A stretch of DNA of 64,000 nucleotides, taken from assembly GCF_018613795.1 (NCBI RefSeq), contig NZ_JAGGPN010000049.1, forward strand, positions 1 to 64,000, in the 5' to 3' direction. Source of the DNA: Arthrobacter sp. ISL-65 (GTDB taxonomy: Bacteria > Actinomycetota > Actinomycetes > Actinomycetales > Micrococcaceae). The notes beneath the pieces were generated by a model. That model was given only the letters and a program-made list of their open reading frames with translations, made no database searches and was not told where the DNA came from. The translations under genes were made by a program, and so were the position numbers. This document shows, piece by piece, positions 41,707 through 50,790 of this stretch; position 1 is the stretch's first letter; each line of letters starts with the position of its first letter.

Positions 41707-43511
41707 GCACCGTCAGGCCCGGCATACGCGGAGCATCATCCCCGGCGGCGCCCACGGTGCGGCGGCTGGTGGTGTTTGCACTCCTCTTTGTCCTCGTGCT
41801 GATCGGCGCGTCAGGCGTAGGCGGCCTGTTTGAGCGGCTGCTTACCTCGGGCGCAGCGCTGGCCGGGAAGGACGTCGGCAGCCTCGCCCGGTCCCTTGCA
41901 TTTGCGCTGGTCGGCGGGTCCATGGCTGCGGTCCTGTGGCGGCTCGTGTGGCGCCGCCAGGGGGAGGAAGCAAAGCGCTCCTCGGTTGCCTGGGGGCTGT
42001 ACGTCTCCGGCGTATACATCGTTGCCCTTATCACCGCGGTTGCGGCTGTGCTCGGCGCTGTATCGCAGCTGGTTGGGCTGCTGGCCCGTGCCGCATCCGG
42101 CGCGGCGGGTGCGGTGGTTGAGGACCTGGAATGGCGTTCGTCCCTGGCCACGGGTGCGGTGTGGGCGGCACTCTGGGCATGGCACCGGTGGATGTGGCAG
42201 CACCGCGGCAAGGGCCCGCGCCGGCTGGACGCCGTCCCGGCGCTCGCGGGGTCGGTGTTCGGTCTGCTGATAGGTGCAGGCGGGGCCGTGACTGCGCTCG
42301 GCAGTCTTCTCGATGCGGCGCTGCGGGGGCTGGCAGGTGCACAGTACGTGGGATCGCCCTGGTGGGTTTCGGTGCTGCAGTCAGTCATCTGGTCCGGCGG
42401 CGGATTCCTGGTTTGGTGGTGGCATTGGGTCCATGGCGAAGCGCGGCAGCTTTCCTCACCGCTGGCCAGCGTGGCCGCGGCGGTCTTCGGTGTGCTTGGC
42501 GGCTGCATTACGGCAATGGCCGGCGCCATCACGGCGGTGTTCGTCCTGCTGCGGCTGGTGTTGGACCGCTCCGAAGACATGATCCGGCTCGTGGAACCCC
42601 TCGGCCCCGCGCTGGCCGCGGCAGCTGTCGGGTGCCTCGTCTGGCGCTACCACTCGGTGCTGACGGCCGCGCGGTCGGAGAAGATGCGGGAGACGGGGCT
42701 GCTGCTGGCAGCCGGAGTGGCGGTGGTCGCTGCGGTCTCAGGTGTGGGACTTGTTGTCAACGCGGCCTTGGGCTTTGCCGAGACAACGCTGGCGGGAACG
42801 GGCACGCGCACACTGCTGCTGGGCGGAATCAGTGCCCTGCTTGTGGGCGGTGCAGTCTGGTGGAGGGCGTGGCAGCCGGCGGACCGCCGCGGATCGGCGA
42901 GCGCCGATAATGCAGACGGGGCAGATACCGTGCCTTCCCGCACCGCTGCCGGGCGGCGCATCTACCTCGTAGCTGTCTTCGCGATCAGTGCCGTCGTGGC
43001 CCTGATTGCCCTGCTGGTGGTCGGCTACCAGGCCTTTGAGTATCTGCTGGAGCCGGAGCGCTCTGGAAACCTGGTGGGACGGATCCGGGCGCCGCTCGGA
43101 CTGCTGACCGCCACCGCGCTGGTGGCCGCCTATCACTGCGGCGTCTGGCGTAGGGAGCGTGCGGTGCTGCCGGCGGAGGCTGCCTCACTGCGGGAAACCG
43201 GCCCACTTCAGGAAGCTGGGCGGTTGCAAGACGCCGGTCCGGTAGGGACCGCGCGACGGACGATCGGCCGGGTGGTCCTGGTGACGGGCTCCGGTCACGT
43301 TCCGCTGTCACGCGCCATCCGCGAAGCCACCGGTGCCGACGTGACGGTCTGGCTGCGGTCCGGCCAAACGGCAGGGCCGGATCCGGCACAGCCGGATGCC
43401 GGAAGGCTTCTGGTCGCGCTGGAAGGGGTGAGAGCTGAGCGGGTGCTGGTCGTCGTCGGACCCGGCGCCCGGATCGATGTCATCCCCGTACAGGGCCACA
43501 CCGCCTCATGA
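41703..43511 (+). CDS. DUF5671 multi-pass membrane protein
   Basis: The 602-residue protein starts at a GTG overlapping the previous stop. It has about 14 hydrophobic helices in repeated units, each with an R/K-rich loop (LVWRRQGEEAKRSS, WHRWMWQHRGK, WWHWVHGEARQLSS). The pattern of 4-helix modules matches DUF5671. A soluble C-terminus (VVLVTGSGHVPLSRAIREATGADV) follows. Function unknown. Its stop lies within a 14-bp tandem repeat. Confidence 0.8.
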   Translation: MSTVRPGIRGASSPAAPTVRRLVVFALLFVLVLIGASGVGGLFERLLTSGAALAGKDVGSLARSLAFALVGGSMAAVLWRLVWRRQGEEAKRSSVAWGLYVSGVYIVALITAVAAVLGAVSQLVGLLARAASGAAGAVVEDLEWRSSLATGAVWAALWAWHRWMWQHRGKGPRRLDAVPALAGSVFGLLIGAGGAVTALGSLLDAALRGLAGAQYVGSPWWVSVLQSVIWSGGGFLVWWWHWVHGEARQLSSPLASVAAAVFGVLGGCITAMAGAITAVFVLLRLVLDRSEDMIRLVEPLGPALAAAAVGCLVWRYHSVLTAARSEKMRETGLLLAAGVAVVAAVSGVGLVVNAALGFAETTLAGTGTRTLLLGGISALLVGGAVWWRAWQPADRRGSASADNADGADTVPSRTAAGRRIYLVAVFAISAVVALIALLVVGYQAFEYLLEPERSGNLVGRIRAPLGLLTATALVAAYHCGVWRRERAVLPAEAASLRETGPLQEAGRLQDAGPVGTARRTIGRVVLVTGSGHVPLSRAIREATGADVTVWLRSGQTAGPDPAQPDAGRLLVALEGVRAERVLVVVGPGARIDVIPVQGHTAS

Positions 43512-43545
43512 CAGAAGCCTCATGACAGAAGCCTCAGGACAGACG
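43504..43545 (+). repeat. Three 14-bp tandem units at a gene end
   Basis: Units at 43504-43517 and 43518-43531 are identical (CCTCATGACAGAAG); the third (43532-43545) differs at three positions. The stop of the DUF5671 gene is inside the first unit. Confidence 0.9.
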
Positions 43546-43547
43546 CC

Positions 43548-44252
43548 TCAGAAAACGGGCTGCCCCTTGATCGGTGACCGGTCGGCGCCGTATTCGGCGG
43601 TCACCAGGATGGGCAGGTGGTCCGACTTCCCCCGGGGGAGGGTTTCCACGCTTTCGATGTCCAGGCCCAGTGACGTGGCAAAGTCGAAGTGGCCCTTGAA
43701 GACCTTGTACCGGGTGTAGGTCCTGCGGTTGCTCAGGGACAGGGCGTAGCCGGAGTTCTTCATGTGCGTGTCAAGGCTCTTGGTGAAGAACGGATAGTTG
43801 AAGTCGCCCACCATCAGCGTCATGAGGCCGGTGCCCATGCTCAGCAGCTCGGCATGCGCCGCGTGGATCTGCTTGCGCCGCAGCGAGTTTGACGCCGTGA
43901 GCGGGGCGGCGTGGAACGAACCCACCACCAGCTCATGGTCGGTTTCATTGTCCACCATCCGGGTGCCGATCAGCCGCTCATGGGCGGGTGCCATTATGCG
44001 GTCGTGCATCGACTTCTTCAGGGAAAAGGTCTGCGTATCCAGGGCCGTGAACCGGTCAGACCGGTAGTAGATGGCCAGGCCCAGCCTGTTGCCCTTCGTG
44101 TAGTCGGCCAGGTGGAGCGGGCCGAGTGTGTCAGGCAGATCGGATGAGTCACATTCCTGAAGGCAGAGGACGTCTATCCCAAAGTTGCGGGCCAGACTCA
44201 TCAGTTCGCCGCTCGCCTTGTGCTTGCGGAGGTTGTAGCTAATAACTCGCAT
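43548..44252 (-). CDS. Endonuclease/exonuclease/phosphatase-family protein
   Basis: The 234-residue protein has the fold's motifs in order: ISYNLRKHKAS, VLCLQECDSSD (metal Glu), GSFHAAP, LMVGDFNYPF (Asp, Asn) and SDHLPILV (catalytic His). No signal peptide. The substrate (nucleic acid, lipid or inositol phosphate) cannot be told. It converges with DUF5671. Confidence 0.88.
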   Translation of the reverse strand: MRVISYNLRKHKASGELMSLARNFGIDVLCLQECDSSDLPDTLGPLHLADYTKGNRLGLAIYYRSDRFTALDTQTFSLKKSMHDRIMAPAHERLIGTRMVDNETDHELVVGSFHAAPLTASNSLRRKQIHAAHAELLSMGTGLMTLMVGDFNYPFFTKSLDTHMKNSGYALSLSNRRTYTRYKVFKGHFDFATSLGLDIESVETLPRGKSDHLPILVTAEYGADRSPIKGQPVF

Positions 44253-44408
44253 CGAACACCTCTTCGAGGGCTGCTAGAAGGACCAGTCTCCGAGTCTACC
44301 CAGATCATCATATGGAGATCCGCACATTAAGCGCGCGTCCGGCGGGGCGAAATATGCCGCGCCAAACGTATGCCGGCTTCCGCAGGCCGCTGCGGCCTCT
44401 GGCCTGAA

Positions 44409-46018
44409 TTACCTTCCGCCGGGGCCGTGTCCCTGCGTGTACTCTCCGGCCGTGACCGTGCCGAGCTCCGTGGCACCGTCAAGGGAGCCCTCGCCCAGTC
44501 CTGACTGCACCTTCACCGTGCCTCCGGTGTACACCGTGTACTGCTTTCCTGCTTCGATGCCCGCCGCGGAAAAGACCAGCGAGCCGGTGGCTTTGATGGT
44601 CACAAACGTGGCCACGAGCTTGCCGTCGGCGTCGGCCAACTGCACAGTGGTGCCCGCCGGCACGGTCGAGGCGAAGGTGACCTGCACACCTGACTGGGTG
44701 GAGCTTGTCCCCGGGGTGACCACCATGCCGGCGCTTCCTGCCGCGGCAACCGTCCCGCCGCTGACTGACAGCTCGCCGTTGACATCCAGTGCACCGTTGC
44801 CGTTGCTTTCGGGCCCGTTGACCACCACGGTGCCGCCCGAGATGGAGGCGTTGCCGTTGGAGTCCAGGCCGTCGCCCTCGGAATTGATGGTGAGGGAGCC
44901 GCCGGAGACGTCCACGCTGTAGTCGCCCACCGATTCTCCGCCGCCGGGCCCGCCGCCCATGCCGCCACCTGACTGGGCAGCCGTTGAGGCGCCGCCGGAG
45001 GCGTTCACGCCGTCATCCGTGGCGGTCACCGATACCGTGCCGCCGCTGACCGCGATGTGCTGCGCTTCGAGGCCTTCGGAGGACTCCGTTACCGTCACGG
45101 CGCCGTTCGCGATGGCGAGCTGGTTCTGCGCCTTGACGCCGTCGTCCCCGGCGCTGACGGTGAACTTGCCGCCGTTGACCAGGAGCCGGCCGCGGCCCTC
45201 GTCGGTGTCGTTGTCCGAGTTGAAGCCGTCACCGCCGGCTGTGATCTGGTAGGTCCCGTCCAGCAGCACGGCGTAGTCCTTGCCGCGGATGCCGTCGTCG
45301 GCTGCTTTCACGGTGACGTTGCCGGCGGCCAGGACCAGGCCGTCCTTGGACACGATGCCGTCGTTGTACTGGCCGTTGACGTTCAGTGAGCCTGTCCCGG
45401 CCAGGGTGAGGTCGGCCATGGAGTAGAGCGCCGCGTTCGGGGCATCGGCGCCCTGGTCCGCGTATGTTGCGGCGTCCTTGATGGAGTTGGTGCTGCCGTC
45501 ATCGAGGAACAGGATGGCCTCGTTGGCGCTGTGGATGACGAACGGCGAGCCGGTTGAGCTGGCGAGGGTCACGCCGTCGAGGATCACGCGGTCCACATCT
45601 TCTTCGCCGGCGGCGATCACCACCTTGCCCTCACTGAGGGCACAGAAAGCCGGTACGTCCCGGCGGCTGTGATGGTGAGCACCATGGAGGTGGCGTCCGT
45701 GCCGGCCAGGCCGGCCACGCGCAGGATGTCCACGACGCTGTGCTGGCCGTCGCTGTCGGCGCACACCACGTCCTGGCCGGGGAAACGGTCCAGAATGAAG
45801 CCGAATCCGGTTTTCAGAGCGGAGCCCTTGCCCCGGTTTGCCCGGTGGCTGATGACGTGGGCGCCGGCCCGGCGGGCGCCGTCGAAGATCTGCCGGTAGG
45901 CCGGTCCGCTGCCGTCATCGACGACGACGAGATTGAGGGCGGAGTCTGCCGCGCGGATCGCGCCGATCACTTCAAGGAGCTGGGCGTCCGGCTCGTACGC
46001 GGGGATCAGGATGATCAT
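44409..46018 (-). pseudogene. Chimera: GT2 glycosyltransferase N-terminus joined to a carbohydrate-binding (DUF4353) protein
   Basis: The first ~110 residues are a family-2 glycosyltransferase: MIILIPAYEPD, VVVDDGSGPAYRQIF, RGKGSALKTGF and the DSDGQ motif. At about 45680 they pass straight into LTITAAGTYRLS of a beta-helical DUF4353 domain, which continues in another frame with SEGKVVIAAG, NDGIVSKDGL, DDGIRGKDYAV, GGDGFNSDN and DDGVNASGG. One missing G near 45645 explains the frame change; the fusion itself suggests a deletion between two cluster genes. The chimera lacks the DUF4353 signal peptide, so it should stay in the cytoplasm. Confidence 0.75.
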
Positions 46019-46027
46019 GGCGGGACC

Positions 46028-47044
46028 TCACTTGCCGATGCACAGGATGTCCGAGGTGCCGCGCTCGCGGTTTGCACCCACCGGATTGTTGACCAGTGCG
46101 CCGTTGAAATACATGGTGGAGGAGCCGCCGCCGTCGAGGTTGTACGCCGTTTCTGCGCCGAGATCCTTCATGATCTGTGCCATTCCCGTCATGGTCACGC
46201 CGGCTCTGTAGCCCGGGCTGCGGCCGTCGGCCACCACAAAGACCAGGTGGTTGGCGTCGATGAGCCCCGCGGCGGTACGCGGCTGCTCGCCCTGGATGGA
46301 GTGGTTCCCGAAGTTAGTGTCCACCTCGACGTCTTCGATGCCGTCCACAACCTGGCTGTCCTGGACAATTGCCGGTCCGAAGGACAGGGTGTTCCAGACG
46401 CCGTCGGCCATCAGCTGTTCTGCGGTGGTGGCTGTTTCGTCGTAGACCTTCACGGTGCCGTCCCGGTAGAACGCCAGCCCCTGCCGGGCGCCCTCGTCCC
46501 GGTACACAACACCATTGCGGATGACGATGCCGGTGTCCCGGAAGCCGTAGTAGTCGCCGTTGATGGCGAAGATGGCGTTGTGGGCTGCAGCGATTTCCGA
46601 GGTGGTCTGGGTGATGTTCTCGCCGAAACTGTCGTTGGCGAACGCGGACTTAAGCGTCGTGGCGTCGTCAAGGACGACGTCGGCAACGTAGTAGGTGACC
46701 GTGCTGTCACCGCTGCCGGTCACCACCGTGGAGATGTTGATGCTGGCGCCGTCGGCCATGTAGGAGGTGTCCGCGAGGGAGGCGGACGATCCCACCGTCG
46801 TGGCCTCGGAGGACACGTTCTGGGCTGCCTCGTAGGCGGACACATCGGTTATTTCCACGTGCTGCACCACGAACCTGTCCAGCGCCCAGGCGGTGGCACC
46901 GCCGGCCGACAGTGTCAGGGCGAGGGCTCCGGCGAGGACGGCCCGGCGAGTCGGCCTGGCCTTGCCGCCCTTGTGGGCTTTGCCGGGTTGCTGGGCTTTC
47001 CTGTGTTGGGCTTCTTCGCTGGGGGAGTTCTGCTGTGAGGTCAT
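46028..47044 (-). CDS. Phosphodiester glycosidase family protein
   Basis: The 338-residue product has a basic N-terminus and a signal or membrane helix (AVLAGALALTLSAGGATAWAL). The phosphodiester glycosidase (NAGPA-like) domain follows: AIFAINGDYYGFRDTGIVIRNG, LIDANHLVFVVADGR and NLDGGGSSTMYFNG. Such enzymes act on sugar phosphodiesters outside the cell. It lies nine bases upstream of the GT2/DUF4353 chimera, in an exopolysaccharide-like cluster cut by the fusion. Confidence 0.88.
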   Translation of the reverse strand: MTSQQNSPSEEAQHRKAQQPGKAHKGGKARPTRRAVLAGALALTLSAGGATAWALDRFVVQHVEITDVSAYEAAQNVSSEATTVGSSASLADTSYMADGASINISTVVTGSGDSTVTYYVADVVLDDATTLKSAFANDSFGENITQTTSEIAAAHNAIFAINGDYYGFRDTGIVIRNGVVYRDEGARQGLAFYRDGTVKVYDETATTAEQLMADGVWNTLSFGPAIVQDSQVVDGIEDVEVDTNFGNHSIQGEQPRTAAGLIDANHLVFVVADGRSPGYRAGVTMTGMAQIMKDLGAETAYNLDGGGSSTMYFNGALVNNPVGANRERGTSDILCIGK

Positions 47045-47204
47045 GCATCATTTGTATGGACCGGACTTATGCCGGCCGTGAGCCGGGCATTTGAGGAAGC
47101 TGTGAAAGCCCGCGGCCACCCGACGCGCCCCCCCCGCCACAGGAATCATTGCGGACAACCGGGTGTTGTGGAAGAAGCGAACCTGTCCTGAAGGAGGAAG
47201 CATC

Positions 47205-47489
47205 ATGGTCAAAGCGGTCTGGAACGGCGCCGTGATCGCGGAGAGCGAGGTCACCGTGAAGGTAGAGGGGAACCACTACTTCCCCAAATCGTCAGTGCGC
47301 ACCGAGTACCTGGAGGACAGCTCCCACTCCACGTACTGCCCCTGGAAGGGGGAGGCAAGCTACTACAGCCTGCGGGTTGACGGCCTGCGTAATGAGAATG
47401 CCGCCTGGTACTACGCCGACCCCTCCTCCGAGGCAGCCCGGATCAGGGATCACGTGGCCTTCTGGCACGGCGTCCGGATCGAGGCCTGA
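47205..47489 (+). CDS. DUF427 protein
   Basis: The 94-residue protein (MVKAVWNGAVIAESEVTVKVEGNHYFP, STYCPWKGEASYYSL, AAWYYADPSSEAARIRDHVAFW) matches DUF427, a small beta-fold found widely in actinobacteria. AAGGAGG precedes the ATG. Function unknown. The start at 47205 is supported by this ribosome site over upstream options. Confidence 0.92.
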   Translation: MVKAVWNGAVIAESEVTVKVEGNHYFPKSSVRTEYLEDSSHSTYCPWKGEASYYSLRVDGLRNENAAWYYADPSSEAARIRDHVAFWHGVRIEA

Positions 47490-47558
47490 GACGGCTCCGG
47501 ACGCAGGAGGCGGTAGGGTGAACCGGGATTAACCGATCACGCTTTGAAGGAGTCACCG

Positions 47559-48362
47559 TTGACTGCTGAACTCCCGGAACTCGCCGGCGGCGACTTCTAC
47601 TACGAGGACCTGGGCGGCGGCCGCTTCCGCTCCACCATCCACGCCCAGGGGGCCTGGAACGCCCACGAACAGCACATGGCACCGGCGTCGGGGCTCCTGG
47701 CGGACCGGCTGGACCGGCACGAACCCCGGGACGGCATGCGGATGGCCAGGCTCAGCTATGAAATCCTGGGACTGATCCCCGGCGGTGAATTTGAAATCGT
47801 CACCGTGACGCTGCGCCCGGGACGCACCATCGAGCTGCTGCAGGCTGAATTGGTGGCGGCCGGCCGTGTGGCCATCAGGGCGACGGCCTGGCGCATGGTC
47901 ACCAGCGACACGAGGGCTGTGGCCGCCGTCGAGGACGGCGCCATTCCCTCACCGGAAGAATGCAAGCCCTATGACGGCGCGAGCGTGTGGCCGGGAGGCT
48001 ACATTCGCTCCCTGGAAATGCGGGTGGCGGAAGGTCACCGGCCCGGTGCCGGGAAAGTGTGGCTGCGCACGGACCATCCGCTGACGGACGGAAACGACAG
48101 CACGGACATGGCAAGGCTCATGGGGCTCGTGGACACCGCCAACGGTATTGCCGCGCGGGTGCCTCCGGGCAAGGACAGTTACGCCTTCCCGAACCTGGAC
48201 CTCCAGATCCACATGTACCGGCGGCCGGAGGGCGAGTGGCTGGGGCTGGACAACGCCGTGTCCTTCGGTGCTGACGGCATCGGCCTCACCTCGACAGTTC
48301 TTCATGACCGATCCGGCCCGTTCGGACGGGCGGAACAGATCCTCACGCTGCGGAGGAGCTGA
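47559..48362 (+). CDS. Thioesterase-family (double hotdog) protein
   Basis: The 267-residue product starts at TTG with AAGGAG six bases upstream. Two hotdog-like halves appear: residues about 10-110 (GGRFRSTIHAQGAWNAHEQHMAPASGLLADRL, ARLSYEILGLIPGGEFE) and 145-265 (GYIRSLEMRVAEGHRPGAGKVWLRTDHPL, DTANGIAARVPPGKD). It resembles TesB-like acyl-CoA thioesterases. Cytoplasmic. Confidence 0.85.
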   Translation: MTAELPELAGGDFYYEDLGGGRFRSTIHAQGAWNAHEQHMAPASGLLADRLDRHEPRDGMRMARLSYEILGLIPGGEFEIVTVTLRPGRTIELLQAELVAAGRVAIRATAWRMVTSDTRAVAAVEDGAIPSPEECKPYDGASVWPGGYIRSLEMRVAEGHRPGAGKVWLRTDHPLTDGNDSTDMARLMGLVDTANGIAARVPPGKDSYAFPNLDLQIHMYRRPEGEWLGLDNAVSFGADGIGLTSTVLHDRSGPFGRAEQILTLRRS

Positions 48363-48374
48363 CCGCTGGGCTGC

Positions 48375-48758
48375 CTAGTGGAAGACCAGCCAGCCCGCCA
48401 GCGTGGCGAGGCCGGTCAGCAGGGCGCCCCACGCCATGGCCACAACAATGAGCTGCAGCGGTCAGGTCTTGAGCGTCGCGGCGTTGGTGAGGTCGTACGA
48501 TGCGTAGGCGAAGGCGCCCAGCGCCGCCCCATGGCCGACGGCGGTCAGCCAGGTGCCGCCGTCGAGCGCCGGCCGCAGGGCAAAGAAAACGATGCCCGCA
48601 ATGTAAATCAAATAGAACGCCACGGCGTACCCTAGATGGGGCCGGTCGGCCAGCAACTCACCGATGTGGCTGCGGTAGAACGGGTTCATGAGCTTGAGCC
48701 ACACGGCGTCGATCACGGCGAAGGCGCCGGCGACGACCAAAAATTGCGACACGACCAT
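48375..48758 (-). pseudogene. DUF2177 membrane protein with in-frame TGA
   Basis: The frame encodes MVVSQFLVVAGAFAVIDAVWLKLM, ELLADRPHLGYAVAFYLIYIAGIVFFAL, YASYDLTNAATLKT, then TGA (48462-48464), and continues in the same frame PLQLIVVAMAWGALLTGLATLAGWLVFH to a TAG at 48375. DUF2177 proteins have ATLK-x-W here, so TGA replaces tryptophan TGG. The intact product would be 127 residues with four helices. Either a nonsense mutation or one base error. Confidence 0.8.
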
Positions 48759-48774
48759 AAGGGAGCTTAGCAAC

Positions 48775-49524
48775 ATGCAGCAGGCCGGGGCTGATTCACG
48801 GACTCTGACCCTCGTCCGGCAGGAGCAGTCCCTCGGCGCCGTCCGCGACCTTGATTTCGGGATCGAGCTCCTCGGCAAGGCCAGGGCTGGGGACATCGGA
48901 TCCACGCTTCGGCTGTACCGGCCCGCACCGACTGTTGCCTTCGGCCAGCGCGACACCCGCCTGCCCGGCTTCGGCGCTGCCGCCCAGGCCTGCCGTGACC
49001 TGGGGTTCGAACCGCTGATCCGCAAGGCGGGAGGCCGCGCAGCCGCGTATCACGAAGGTACGCTGATCATTGACCACGTGGAGCCGCACAGCGACGCGAT
49101 CGCCGGAGCCAAAGGCCGTTTCGCATTTTTCGGCGAAATGCTGGCGGGGGCGCTCCAGAGCGTCGGCGTGCGCGCCGCCGTCGGCGAGATTCCGGGGGAG
49201 TACTGTCCGGGCGAATACAGCGTCCACGGCTTCGCGCCCGAGGCCCCCGCGCACCGGATCAAACTGGTGGGCACAGCCCAGCGCGTGGTGTCCGGTGCCT
49301 GGCTGTTCAGCTCCGTCGTCGTGGTGGAGAACTCGGCGCCCATCCGCGAGGTACTCACGGCCAGCTACGCGGCCCTGGGGCTGGACTGGGATCCCGCGAC
49401 CGCCGGCGCGGTCAACGACCTTGTGCCCGGTCTTGACGTGCAGGCGATCGAGGACGCGGTGGTCCGCACCTACGCGGAGTACGCCTCGCTGGGGCAGACG
49501 GACTTCAGCAGTCTGCGCGCCTAG
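48775..49524 (+). CDS. Lipoate-protein ligase family protein
   Basis: The 249-residue protein has the BPL/LplA-fold motifs LRLYRPAPTVAFGQRDTRLPGF, IRKAGGRAAAYHEGTLIID, GRFAFFGEMLAGALQSVGV, GEYSVHGFA and IKLVGTAQRVVSGAWLFSSVVVV. It likely attaches or transfers lipoyl groups, or is an octanoyltransferase-like relative; the exact reaction is uncertain. AAGGGAG lies upstream. It diverges from the DUF2177 gene. Confidence 0.85.
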   Translation: MQQAGADSRTLTLVRQEQSLGAVRDLDFGIELLGKARAGDIGSTLRLYRPAPTVAFGQRDTRLPGFGAAAQACRDLGFEPLIRKAGGRAAAYHEGTLIIDHVEPHSDAIAGAKGRFAFFGEMLAGALQSVGVRAAVGEIPGEYCPGEYSVHGFAPEAPAHRIKLVGTAQRVVSGAWLFSSVVVVENSAPIREVLTASYAALGLDWDPATAGAVNDLVPGLDVQAIEDAVVRTYAEYASLGQTDFSSLRA

Positions 49525-49591
49525 CGCTGCACTCTGCCTCCGGCGCCCGGTTTGTTCGGCCCGGTTTGTGCGGCCGGTTTAGCCGGCGCGT

Positions 49592-49954
49592 TCATTCGGT
49601 GGCCGGCGGGATCTGGCAGATCATGAGGACATTTCCGTCCGGGTCCCGGAAGTTGAACCATTGGTCATCGTTGACTTCGGTGAGTTGCACGCCCCGGGTT
49701 TTCATGAAGGCGTGGGCGGCCTGGATGTCGGCGGTGTTGAAGTGGAACGCAGGAACCTGGAAAACGGCGCCGGGGGAGTAGATCTTGCTGTCCAGGACGA
49801 GGCCGGCCCCCTCCATGGGAAGTATGTACAGATGGTCCAGCAGGACCTTGTCATCGGCGGGCACGCCCAGCATGCCGCAGTACCAGTCGCGGGCTTCCTC
49901 GATATCGCTGACGGGGACAAAGACGGTGCCGATCTGCGGGGAAACTGGATTCAC
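49592..49954 (-). CDS. VOC-family (glyoxalase-like) protein
   Basis: The 120-residue protein has a VOC fold: IGTVFVPVSDIEEARDWYCGMLG at the start, AFHFNTADIQAAHAFMKTRGV in the middle and NFRDPDGNVLMICQ at the end. It is a single module, probably dimeric, and metal-dependent. Substrate unknown. Clean frame. Confidence 0.9.
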   Translation of the reverse strand: MNPVSPQIGTVFVPVSDIEEARDWYCGMLGVPADDKVLLDHLYILPMEGAGLVLDSKIYSPGAVFQVPAFHFNTADIQAAHAFMKTRGVQLTEVNDDQWFNFRDPDGNVLMICQIPPATE

Positions 49955-50114
49955 AGCAATCCTTTGGAACGCGGGAACGAACTCGAACGGTAATGCGCTG
50001 GACTGGCCGTCGCCAGGAGCAGGGCTCGCCCGGATTTTTCGTACCCAGACCTGTCGATTTCAAATGCGCAGGAGAGGACGATTAAGGAACAGCCGCTGAA
50101 AAAGGAGGTCGGTG

Positions 50115-50366
50115 ATGTGCTATTCATCGCGGGCGGATTTCGGCTGGGACACCCGGAAGGATGCCGTCCGAAAGCCTGAGACGCACCGGAAACCGGCGCC
50201 GCCGGAAGCTGCGCCAGGGAAACCGTTGCCTGTGGACCATCCGGAACCCCGGACCCATGCGGACGACACCAGACTGTGGGCCTTCCTGGCCCGCCGTAAG
50301 GAGCCCCGCCGCAAAGAAGCCCACGCTCGCAGGCCGGTGCAGGACCGGATCGACGAAAAGGTCTGA
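50115..50366 (+). CDS. Small hypothetical protein
   Basis: The 83-residue product (MCYSSRADFGWDTRKDAVRK, then PETHRKPAPPEAAPGKPLPV, TRLWAFLARRKEPRRKEAHA) is proline-rich and basic. It starts at an ATG preceded by AAAGGAGG. It recalls uncharacterised actinobacterial proteins beginning MCYSSRADFGWD. A perfect 15-bp terminator follows seven bases after the stop. Confidence 0.8.
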   Translation: MCYSSRADFGWDTRKDAVRKPETHRKPAPPEAAPGKPLPVDHPEPRTHADDTRLWAFLARRKEPRRKEAHARRPVQDRIDEKV

Positions 50367-50372
50367 ACCAAA

Positions 50373-50405
50373 CAGTAAAGGCACCGGATTCCGGTGCCTT
50401 TACTG
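50373..50405. terminator. Perfect hairpin terminator
   Basis: A perfect 15-bp inverted repeat (50373-50387 with 50391-50405) and a three-base loop lie between the small gene (plus) and the convergent mycoredoxin gene (minus). It can terminate both. Confidence 0.85.
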
Positions 50406-50430
50406 GTGAATCTTAACTGCGGCTTCAGCC

Positions 50431-50688
50431 CTACGCGGCGAGCCTGCTCTTGACCTCGGCTGCGGACGGGTTCGTGGCAGCGGTGCCGTCCGGGAAGAGA
50501 ACGGTGGGGACGGTGCGGTTGCCGCCGTTGATCTGCTCCACGAGGTCCGCCGTGCCGTCGACCTCTTCGATGTTGATCTCGGTGTAGCCGATGCCTTGGG
50601 CGTCCAGCTGCTTCTTCAGCCGGTTGCAGTAGCCGCACCAGGTGGTCGAGAACATGGTGATGGTGCCGTCTTCGGGGGTAAAGTCCAC
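50431..50688 (-). CDS. Mycoredoxin/glutaredoxin-like protein
   Basis: The 85-residue protein starts at GTG with GAGGAG upstream. It has the thioredoxin fold with active-site WCGYC (C-x-x-C), YTEINIEEVDGTADLVEQING and NRTVPTVLFPDG (cis-Pro). This matches mycoredoxin-1-type actinobacterial glutaredoxins, which reduce mycothiol mixed disulfides. Cytoplasmic. Confidence 0.9.
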   Translation of the reverse strand: MDFTPEDGTITMFSTTWCGYCNRLKKQLDAQGIGYTEINIEEVDGTADLVEQINGGNRTVPTVLFPDGTAATNPSAAEVKSRLAA

Positions 50689-50790
50689 GGGCTCTCCTCG
50701 GATTGATATGGTCCTGTCGGTTTCCTTCCCCACAACCGTAACCCGGGCACCGGTATTCCCCAGCCTCTGTTGCAATGGCATGCTGGTGCC

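Noticed and set aside
48462..48464. TGA as selenocysteine or recoded tryptophan
   Set aside because: The family has Trp at the site and no recoding element is visible; a plain nonsense change or base error is simpler.
49005..49025. tRNA-like GGTTCGAAC word
   Set aside because: It lies inside the lipoate-ligase coding frame (GFEPLIRK) and no cloverleaf surrounds it.
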